Below are positions 20,501-25,792 of a stretch of DNA of 55,666 nucleotides, piece after piece. The stretch is from Bacteroidales bacterium (GTDB lineage Bacteria; Bacteroidota; Bacteroidia; Bacteroidales; WCHB1-69). The notes under the pieces were generated by a model, which was given only the letters and a program-made list of their open reading frames with translations, was not told the DNA's origin and ran no database searches. Location: assembly GCA_016285145.1 (NCBI GenBank), contig JAEEQE010000017.1:1-55666 (forward strand), read 5' to 3'. A program made the translations under genes and the position numbers. How positions within the stretch are numbered: the stretch's first letter is position 1; every line of letters begins with the position of its first letter.

Positions 20501-22810
20501 GGTACGCAAAGAGGAACAGGAAGTAATGCACCTATAACCATAGTGGATAGAGATCACTGGGAATACAAAAATCCGTCCTTGCTTACTCTCAATGATATCG
20601 CAGGTATCCGTTTTGGAGAAACGGTTTTAAAGTTGTATTTTCCCCAATTGGAGTATTGCAATGGGTTGGCCTGGAATGAATATCGCTACCTTAAATTAGG
20701 TTTCTACAATGCAATATGCGAATGGGAGGGAAAATGTGAAATAACGCCTTCGGCCAATGGCTCGATACCCTATGCTGGCATAAGATTAGGTTATCTGGTG
20801 GTGGAGTGTGATCAAGTTGTCGAAGGAATCCCAATTCATTGTACCCTGAATATTCAGCTTGACTTTAATGTGAAAGGGTCGTTAAATATTAGAACTTCAA
20901 AGACACACAGATTTAAGGCCGCGACTACATTCACCTACGCTATTCGTTTTGATGAGAATACCCGTAGTTATATAGAGGATCCTCTGCCTTCAAAGCGTTA
21001 TTTTACGGGTGAAAGTTTCACAAGTAGTCTTCTTATGAATGAAGAGTCAATTGATCTGGAGTTGTCGTTAAAAGCCAAGCATGATGTGATGTTTTTTAGC
21101 AGCGAGCATCTTACTAGTAGTACGGTGGTTCTAAAGGATAAGATATACTGTGTTGAAAATCAGCAAGGCAACTTTCAGGGTTGGAAAGGAATGGAGACAT
21201 CAGATATGAGTGTGAATTTAAGTGTTAAAAGTGCGGAAACTATCAATCAGTTGCCGACTTGCTCAAAAGATTGGACAATCAATTCAGGTGGGCGTATCTA
21301 TCCGTATAAAGTTGAACTCAACGAGGGCAACTATCAGACTATTAGTGCAAGTGGATCCTCTTTGTCGCAAATCAGCGTGAGGGTGATAGATAATTATGGC
21401 AAACCCGTTGAGAATGTTCCGGTCTATTTCTTGCCGGCAGACGGCGGTTTTGTTAGTGATAATGATAATATGGTAACAACCGATCCGGAAGGTATTGCCC
21501 GGATAATATGGACACCCGGCCCGTTCAACGGACAAGCCCATACATTGACTGCCTATGTTTTTGACGACCAGGGGCATGCCAATACCATAAAGGAGTCGCC
21601 GATAACGTTTACCGCCTACGAACCTGGAACCCAATCCCAAACAAACAATTGTTCTACCCTTCAGCTGCTTGTTAATCCTGCATCGAACAATAACAAGTTG
21701 GAACTCAAGGTTCAAAACGGCACAGCCCCAATCACTTATACAATGGATGGGAACGTTATTCAGGTTAGTAGTGGGGGTAGTACGAGTTTGGGAGGTGACA
21801 TTATTAAGTATTATGATATGCCGGCTGTCGGTTCCCATGAGTTTAAGGTGACGGACAATAATGGTTGTGTCGCCACTAAGTCATATAATGTAGAGGGTGA
21901 CTTTTCTCAAGGAGGTGTCGCTAGTCTTGCTTGTATAGGCCTTTGGCTTAAAACAACAACAACCAGTGGAAGGATTGAGGCTGAGGGCCAAAATGGCAAA
22001 GCCCCTTATTTGTATTATTTGGAGAACCACTCAAGCAGCTATTCCCAAAACAACGTCTTCACTTCGCTGTCACCAGGCACCTATACAGTTCATGTGAAAG
22101 ATGATAACGGATGCGAGGCGAGCGAGCAGGTTGAGGTGGTGGTAGATAATACCTCTTCCCAAAGTGCCCTTCCCTGCGCCGGAGCCGCAACGGTGAGGGA
22201 TGTTGACGGCAACGTTTATCCCACGTTGAAAATAGGCAACCAGTGTTGGATGGCGGAGAACTTGCGCACTGAGCACTATGCTGATGGTGAAACCATTGGG
22301 ATAGGAGCTGGATGTTTTTATCCAAACGATAACTCCGAAAACAAGTCGAAATATGGCCTTTTATATACTTGGCGTGCGGCAGTAAGAAATGGTGGTAACG
22401 ACGGTTACCATACTCATGAAAAATGTCAAGGTGTCTGTCCAGATGGTTGGCACGTGCCACATGACGAAGAGTGGGCTCAACTTTTAAGCTCAAGCCAGTT
22501 GGTATCATACCCTGCCAAGGGGTTGGCAACGAAGGATAATTGGGAACAATCAACCACACTGTCTTCACCTGGTTACGAAAGTTACAGAAACAATGGTATT
22601 GGTTTCAATGCGTCACCAGCTGGTTATTTTCACAATATATTCTATGATTTGGGAAAAGCTGCATGGTTTTGGACTTCTTGTCATCAGTATGGAAATGGTG
22701 CGTATAGCCGTGACTTGTCTTATAACAGAGCTACTGTTGGAAATGAATCGGCAGCTAATAATGGAGGTAATAAAGATCGCGCTCATTCCGTCCGCTGTCT
22801 CCGCGATTAA
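17510..22810 (+). CDS. Tail-fibre-like, Ig/SprB-repeat protein with C-terminal FISUMP domain
   Basis: The start at 17510 gives a signal peptide (MKRLFLLLSFVMMGVCAAMA) followed by the APEKMTYQAVVRN N-terminal domain common in Bacteroidota tail-fibre-like proteins; the frame extends to 17423 but those codons look like leader. Residues about 138-496 are phage-tail-fibre-style repeats (YNDLTNRPQIP, NVSAFTNDAGYLT, NDTIYLTGGSFVKLP). An Fn3-like unit (541-641) follows, then Ig-like regions, a Big_1/invasin-type unit (1274-1364), two SprB-like units (about 1381-1550) and a FISUMP domain (1559-1766) with QCWMAENLRT, GVCPDGWHVP, FWTS and terminal SVRCLRD. The total is 1766 aa. From about 20520 onward the codons become clearly more A/T-rich than in the first kilobase triplet block, suggesting a mosaic origin. 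The repeats are shared with the gene at 51714-55666. It is probably a surface-displayed binding protein; the ligand is unknown. Confidence 0.85.
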   Translation: MKRLFLLLSFVMMGVCAAMAQAPEKMTYQAVVRNSGNSLVANQNVSVRLSILQGSTQGAPVYVENHTATTNDNGLMTVEIGGGAPTTGVFANIDWANGPYFLKSEIDPTGGINYSIESVQQLMSVPYALYAKEAGNGFSGDYNDLTNRPQIPQVPTNVSAFTNDAGYITKDSIPTNVSAFTNDAGYVTVANVQQAANIPTNVSAFTNDAGYLTSFTESQILSISNDTIYLTGGSFVKLPAGFDGDYNSLTNKPNLAPVATTGSYNDITGKPNLAPVATSGEYNDLTGKPNLAPVATTGNYNDLTNRPQIPQVPTNVSAFTNDAGYITMDSVPAIPTVPTNVSAFTNDAGYLTSFTESQILSISNDTIYLTGGSFVKLPVGFDGDYNSLTNKPNLAPVATTGSYNDITGKPNLAPVATSGEYNDLTGKPNLAPVATSGNYNDLTNRPQIPQVPTNVSAFTNDAGYITQAAVPTNVSQLQNDAGYITKDSIPAGLAGSQTGDIMYWDAGTNTWIMMPAGTSGQVLTMENGVPRWASLPDYVTMNLPPTVTTTVPSEVTQSSVLCGGVVTSDGSVQLTACGVCWSTHHFPTIADAHTENDLGVSAFTSHVSNLAHHTTYYVRAYATNSVGTSYGAEMTFTTTDIPTDSLMMPNPCSSTDTNAVAQPTLGPNYLICAGTDSVELSLGNYQYGSIQWQYSLDTISWFDIPNAFDEQLVYKPEQTQFVRAEVSYANCPPEHSEVKLLQKTPTANAGISRTANIGDTLHLQANMEENATGSWQILQGANGLLKTPTEAASKFYGTDSLYRLRWTLTNSCGTSSDDINVRYVRPKVSSKVVVVDTTDIIFSDSAQLAHGYYVISFSDSNIVIGDSTILVSLVNGGFLRKVDSWSMANDSTYAMYTTQATLYDIMESGVINFGGISSGDNGGGSIVENAVENTPAQNTPRNAPMQNTSSVQNIEFLDHIPTRKELREHPEMNGKMYVMGMEFVREDGSRVNLTPRGGTQRGTGSNAPITIVDRDHWEYKNPSLLTLNDIAGIRFGETVLKLYFPQLEYCNGLAWNEYRYLKLGFYNAICEWEGKCEITPSANGSIPYAGIRLGYLVVECDQVVEGIPIHCTLNIQLDFNVKGSLNIRTSKTHRFKAATTFTYAIRFDENTRSYIEDPLPSKRYFTGESFTSSLLMNEESIDLELSLKAKHDVMFFSSEHLTSSTVVLKDKIYCVENQQGNFQGWKGMETSDMSVNLSVKSAETINQLPTCSKDWTINSGGRIYPYKVELNEGNYQTISASGSSLSQISVRVIDNYGKPVENVPVYFLPADGGFVSDNDNMVTTDPEGIARIIWTPGPFNGQAHTLTAYVFDDQGHANTIKESPITFTAYEPGTQSQTNNCSTLQLLVNPASNNNKLELKVQNGTAPITYTMDGNVIQVSSGGSTSLGGDIIKYYDMPAVGSHEFKVTDNNGCVATKSYNVEGDFSQGGVASLACIGLWLKTTTTSGRIEAEGQNGKAPYLYYLENHSSSYSQNNVFTSLSPGTYTVHVKDDNGCEASEQVEVVVDNTSSQSALPCAGAATVRDVDGNVYPTLKIGNQCWMAENLRTEHYADGETIGIGAGCFYPNDNSENKSKYGLLYTWRAAVRNGGNDGYHTHEKCQGVCPDGWHVPHDEEWAQLLSSSQLVSYPAKGLATKDNWEQSTTLSSPGYESYRNNGIGFNASPAGYFHNIFYDLGKAAWFWTSCHQYGNGAYSRDLSYNRATVGNESAANNGGNKDRAHSVRCLRD
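18108..18934 (+). repeat. Tandem duplication of a 417-bp coding unit
   Basis: Landmarks recur exactly 417 bases apart: GCCGGGTACC at 18134 and 18551, and CCGCCCGCAG at 18425 and 18842. The two copies differ by scattered, mostly silent changes, so each encodes the same 139-residue block of tail-fibre-like repeats. Confidence 0.9.
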
Positions 22811-22829
22811 TCCAATGTGGAATTAGAAT

Positions 22830-22860
22830 AAGGGGCGTGGGTTGGGCTGCGCCCTTTGTT
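22830..22860 (+). terminator. Hairpin after the surface cluster, first copy of a repeated element
   Basis: AAGGGGCG (22830-22837) pairs with CGCCCTTT (22850-22857) with one G-T wobble, then TGTT. It is placed where the cluster should terminate but has a poor T tract. A near-identical hairpin (GGGGCGTGG ... CTGCGCCCTTTGTT) occurs at 23846-23880. Confidence 0.5.
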
Positions 22861-22926
22861 GTGTGGTTTGTTGATAATTCTGAATGTTATGTACAAAGTC
22901 TGATGTGACGATTCGTAAACAAACGA

Positions 22927-23598
22927 TCAAGCAATTTCATCAATCTTATTGAAAATGCTGGTTGGTTGCACGTCTAATCCATATAAAATTTGTTCTTCTT
23001 TATATCCGAGAAAGAACAAATAACGCAAAATCAGCATGTAGTGCGTGCGAGCAAAGGTCGTGTCAACATGACCTCTCTGGTCAAAACAAATCGGTTCATG
23101 ATGTGCAATCCTGTTCCTGAATTCCTTTATTCTCATCAGTTCGTTGAAAACTGCTCTTTGCCCCAGTGGTTTGGATTTATTTGGGAAAATTCTTAAAATG
23201 CTTTTGCCACCTTTGGAAAAAGGATGCTTTGTGAAAAGGTGTGGCCAAAAACCGAATGACAAGGAAGAAACAACCCTGTCTGAAGTGTATTTTCCCGAAT
23301 CAGCCAAATTCCGAATGATAGAGGTTACTTCTGCTTTTTTAGGTGCTAAACTTAACATTCCTCCTTCCAACAATTGAGTCCTGATCCAATCCGGGTCAGA
23401 AAAAATACACTTGTAATGTTCGTTAATCGCATTCCGTAGTACAATTTCAAAAACGTTCAACACTCCGTATAATTTTTGACAAAGTTTGATATTCAACCTG
23501 TACAATTGGAGCGCTTTATCCTTGTTGTCATCGCAAGCATGCAAATATTTGTTCAATCGAGCCGCAGAGAAAGCGTGTTCATATTCTTCGTATTTCAT
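22927..23598 (-). CDS. Abi-like (Abi_2/AbiF-type) HEPN-family protein
   Basis: The 223-aa product starts at the ATG 23596-23598 (MKYEEYEHAFSAARLNKYL); the open frame runs 40 codons further but over a promoter-like A/T-rich stretch. The order of features (LYRLNIKLCQKLYGVLNVFEIVLRNAINEHY near 35-65, the central PFSKGGKSILRIFPN stretch, then IKEFRNRIAHHEPI) is that of the Abi-like protein family. In that family the RN....H motif forms a HEPN ribonuclease-like active site and some members give phage abortive infection. Full length appears intact and the RNRIAHHEP motif is present. It stands alone, opposite in strand to the surface cluster, between two copies of the same hairpin, and next to an Rpn pseudogene, which suggests acquired accessory DNA. 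A defence role is inferred from the family. Confidence 0.8.
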   Translation of the reverse strand: MKYEEYEHAFSAARLNKYLHACDDNKDKALQLYRLNIKLCQKLYGVLNVFEIVLRNAINEHYKCIFSDPDWIRTQLLEGGMLSLAPKKAEVTSIIRNLADSGKYTSDRVVSSLSFGFWPHLFTKHPFSKGGKSILRIFPNKSKPLGQRAVFNELMRIKEFRNRIAHHEPICFDQRGHVDTTFARTHYMLILRYLFFLGYKEEQILYGLDVQPTSIFNKIDEIA

Positions 23599-23617
23599 AG
23601 TCTTCAGATTTGGGATG

Positions 23618-23625
23618 CAAAAATA
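23618..23625 (-). promoter_or_regulatory. Candidate -7 box of the Abi-like gene
   Basis: Read on the minus strand this is TATTTTTG, 19 bases before the ATG at 23598. No clear -33 element is seen. Its position supports the shorter start. Confidence 0.4.
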
Positions 23626-23656
23626 GTTTTTTTTCAAAAATAATTTTAAAAATATT

Positions 23657-23737
23657 TTTGTATGTTGGAAAAAAGTGTATTTTTGCGGCGTTATCCCCTG
23701 GGGTCCCTGAGCAATCAAACCCTGGGGTTTTGTTTTT
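23657..23737 (+). ncRNA. Possible short transcript: promoter-like boxes then hairpin and T-run
   Basis: TTTG (23657-23660), 17 bases, then TATTTTTG (23678-23685) would start RNA near 23692. The following sequence contains CCCCTGGGG at about 23696 and ACCCTGGGG at about 23719 that can pair imperfectly, ending in TTTTGTTTTTT (to 23738). This could be a 45-base RNA or only the debris of a terminator. No known RNA family was recognised. Confidence 0.25.
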
Positions 23738-23845
23738 TATGAGGAAAAAATCTGACGAACAGGGAATTCTATTGTTTTCTCCTTTCCGTCCGTTGTCTTC
23801 GCGACTACTGAGCAGTGATGAGTAGTCAGAGAATAGTGATCAGTG

Positions 23846-23880
23846 AAGGGGCGTGGACGTGGGGGCTGCGCCCTTTGTTT
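23846..23880. repeat. Second copy of the GGGGCGTGG...CTGCGCCCTTTGTT hairpin
   Basis: AAGGGGCG (23846-23853) pairs with CGCCCTTT (23869-23876). It matches the hairpin at 22830-22860 in both arms and the following TGTT. The two copies bracket the Abi-like gene in direct orientation. Confidence 0.75.
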
Positions 23881-23899
23881 ATGGTATGTTGGTTGTGTT

Positions 23900-24088
23900 G
23901 GAGATTCCGGTGGTTTTTGCTTGCAAAAACCACCGGAATGGTGCGGCCCTTTCAGGGAAGATGGGGAAGATGGGCGGCGGGGCAGATGCATTAATTGACA
24001 TTGTTCGTACTCCGCCGCCCATCTTCCTGTTTTGTCGGCTGCGTTACGCACCATTCCGCCGGCGACGGCAGGAGGCGGCGGAATCTCC
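23900..24088. repeat. 189-bp nested inverted-repeat element
   Basis: The ends are GGAGATTCCG (23900-23909) and its inverse CGGAATCTCC (24079-24088). Inside are three more perfect inverted pairs: a 36-bp palindrome (23904-23939), GGAATGGTGCG (23935-23945) with CGCACCATTCC (24047-24057), and GGAAGATGGGCGGCGG (23965-23980) with its complement at 24012-24027. No coding frame fits. The layout is that of a non-autonomous mobile element or a highly structured RNA; which one cannot be decided here. Confidence 0.7.
23904..23939. repeat. Near-perfect 36-bp palindrome
   Basis: ATTCCGGTGGTTTTTGC (23904-23920) is followed by TT and then by its exact reverse complement (23923-23939): 17 perfect base pairs with a two-base centre. 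There is no T tract, so it is not an ordinary terminator. Confidence 0.9.
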
Positions 24089-24306
24089 GTCCGTAGAACG
24101 TAACTACCATGTTCCTTTTTCCATGTTTGCGTCAGAATCCTCGAAAAACTCCGAAATTTTCGTCTGCCTTCCCATGCCTTGGCGGGAATGCCGATTTTTC
24201 CGTTTTTTGCACTTTTGCATCTTTTTGAGGGTTATCTGCACTTTTCTTCTACAAATATGTAGATTGTTATTATGTTGATTTTCAATAAAATAATTTTATA
24301 AAGGTC

Positions 24307-24337
24307 TTGATTTCGCCTTCGGGGTGTTGTATCTTTG
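24307..24337 (+). promoter_or_regulatory. Promoter of the Rpn-family pseudogene
   Basis: TTG (24307-24309), 20 bases, then TATCTTTG (24330-24337). The ATG at 24364 follows after a leader of about 20 bases. The promoter looks intact although the gene is broken. Confidence 0.6.
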
Positions 24338-24363
24338 CGGGGTAACAATAAACTCTAAAAGTC

Positions 24364-25001
24364 ATGAATAGGAATATAGAACCCCAGAACATCAACCTGC
24401 TGACGGACTTCGGCTTCAAGCGCATCTTCGGCACCGAGCAGTACAAGAAGAATCTTTTTCGGAGAAGATGTCGTTTTTGTTGATAGATTTGAGTAAATTT
24501 GCCGCGCGAAAACGGTTCGTGAAGTTGGCGGACGACCGGGAGAAGTGGTGCTACGCGATCAAGAACATGTGGCAGATGGGGGAGAATGACATACCGGCGG
24601 AGAATGCGGTCTTCCACGAGTTGTATGAGGAATGCAAACTGACAAAACTGACAGATATGGAAAAACAGGAGTACGAGAAAAGCATATTGGAGTACGAGGA
24701 CGTGAAGGAGGCCATGGCATACAATCGCCGTATGGCGAAGGCGGAGGGTTTTGAGGATGGCTTTGAGAAAGGCATGGAGAAGGGTTTGGAGAAGGGTTTG
24801 GAGAAGGGAAGAGAGGAGGGCCTGGAAAAAGGTATAGAAAAAGGCATAGAAAAAGGTATAGAGAAAGGCCGAGAAGAAGCCCTCCTGCAAACTGCTAAGA
24901 ACCTTTTGGAATTAGGCATTTCCCTTGCTGATGTGATTAAGGCAACCGGACTAAGTGAGGAGCAAATAGGCCAATGTCCATTCGAGGATTTGAACCAGTA
25001 G
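24364..25001 (+). pseudogene. Rpn/PD-(D/E)XK nuclease family transposase-like gene, internally deleted and frameshifted
   Basis: The first 39 codons from the ATG at 24364 (MNRNIEPQNINLLTDFGFKR then IFGTEQYKKNL) are the standard N terminus of the PDDEXK_2/Rpn family. The frame then meets a stop at 24481. In another frame the C-terminal half follows directly (FSEKMSFLLIDLSKF ... EKWCYAIKNMW) and runs to 25001. Family members have roughly 130-160 residues between these two blocks, including the nuclease core, so a deletion near 24455 removed the catalytic region and shifted the frame. The remaining C-terminal part holds a run of EKG(L/I/M) units (about 24760-24880) and the ending LLELGISLADVIKATGLS, both typical. 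Rpn proteins promote RecA-independent recombination; this copy should be inactive. Confidence 0.85.
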
Positions 25002-25038
25002 AGAAAAACGATTCCATGGAGAATTGTACGTGTTAAAA

Positions 25039-25078
25039 GAAAACGCACCGAAGCTGAACTCCGGTGCGTTTTCTTTTT
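25039..25078. terminator. Bidirectional terminator
   Basis: GAAAACGCACCG (25039-25050) pairs perfectly over 12 bp with CGGTGCGTTTTC (25062-25073) and is followed by TTTTT. The A-rich left flank gives a T tract on the other strand too, so it can serve both the plus-strand pseudogene and the minus-strand lipoprotein gene that converge here. Confidence 0.85.
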
Positions 25079-25113
25079 AAATGAGACTCTTTGCCCAATT
25101 GTGCAGAGCGTTT

Positions 25114-25620
25114 TTATTTTTGCTCGCCGTTGGGACATTTGTGGTCTTTGGGGCATCCTTTCGGACCATGGCCGTCTTTCGGACATCCTGGCTTGTCGCC
25201 GCCTTTGCAGCATCCGTGGCCTTCGCCTTTCTTGCAGCCACCGCAGCAGCCCATCTCGTCGAAAGCGGCTTTCTTTTCGGCTGTGGTGAGGTTGTCCCAG
25301 TTGTTCATGGCAGCCTCGAATTTCGCTTTCTTCTCTTCCTGAGCTTTCTTCATGGCCTGCATTTCATCGTATTTTGCCTTGCGGTCGTTGAGCAGTTCCA
25401 CACGACGCTCTTCGGTGATGTTCTCCCAATTCTTCCAGTCTTCGCAAGCCTTTTTGCAGGCTTCCATCTCGGCTTTCTGCTCTGGGGTCATCTCCTTGCA
25501 GCAGGTTTTTTCTTCGGATTGCGCTTTGGTGCATTCACCCTGTTGATCAGCGGTTTTGTTGTTGCAGGCGGTGAACGTCAGACAGCATGCAGCTGCCATT
25601 AAGATAAACAGTTTCTTCAT
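25114..25620 (-). CDS. Cys/Lys/Gly-rich lipoprotein of unknown function
   Basis: The ATG at 25618-25620 starts a lipoprotein signal (MKKLFILMAAACCLTFTAC) with lipobox LTFTAC, so Cys19 is likely lipidated; ten extra upstream codons are ignored. The 168-aa product has a short linker with a CC pair, a charged helical middle (about residues 43-120, EQKAEMEACKKACEDWKNW and similar) and a C-terminal stretch of about 45 residues dense in Cys, Gly, His and Lys (GCCGGCKK, GHGCCKGG, GCPKDGHGPKGCPKDHKCP). The CCxxC and regularly spaced Cys/His suggest metal binding or disulfides in the periplasm. No family was recognised. It is preceded by its own -7 box and ended by the shared terminator. Confidence 0.75.
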   Translation of the reverse strand: MKKLFILMAAACCLTFTACNNKTADQQGECTKAQSEEKTCCKEMTPEQKAEMEACKKACEDWKNWENITEERRVELLNDRKAKYDEMQAMKKAQEEKKAKFEAAMNNWDNLTTAEKKAAFDEMGCCGGCKKGEGHGCCKGGDKPGCPKDGHGPKGCPKDHKCPNGEQK

Positions 25621-25669
25621 TTTTGTTGATTTAAAAAGGTTTGTGTTCAATAATTATGAAATTGAGGTG

Positions 25670-25677
25670 CAAAAATA
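25670..25677 (-). promoter_or_regulatory. Candidate -7 box of the Cys-rich lipoprotein gene
   Basis: Minus-strand TATTTTTG, 49 bases ahead of the ATG at 25620; no clear -33 element. Confidence 0.4.
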
Positions 25678-25734
25678 ATCTTTTTTATAAAAAAGCCGTG
25701 TTTATAAATCTTAAAAATCCATTCCAAATTCCAA

Positions 25735-25792
25735 GACCAGAGACCAAAGACCAATAGCCAACTATAAACTCTAAACTATCAACTCTAAACTT
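25735..25792. repeat. Degenerate short repeats (CCAGAGACCAAAGACCAATAGCC; CTCTAAAC)
   Basis: AGACCA occurs twice in tandem-like fashion, and ACTCTAAAC occurs twice. CTCTAAA is the reverse complement of the TTTAGAG unit seen at 3846 and 29071, so this tract is the same family in opposite orientation. Confidence 0.7.

Larger units (their letters stand above)
23599..24363. other. 765-base gene-free spacer within the accessory patch
   Basis: No gene is supported here. It holds -7 boxes on both strands near 23620 and 23680, a possible short RNA (23657-23737), a repeated hairpin (23846-23880), and a nested inverted-repeat element (23900-24088). It then has about 220 bases of A/T-rich sequence with only a weak CTAC-GTAG stem near 24253 before the Rpn promoter. 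Open frames up to 141 codons cross it but lack start signals and resemblance to known proteins. Confidence 0.7.

Noticed and set aside
23739-23825. 28-codon open frame starting MRKKSDEQG
   Set aside because: It begins inside the T-run of a hairpin, has no known relative and overlaps short spacer repeats.
22811-25080. Complete insertion sequence or integrase
   Set aside because: No intact transposase was found. The Rpn fragment lacks its catalytic core and has no terminal repeats of its own.
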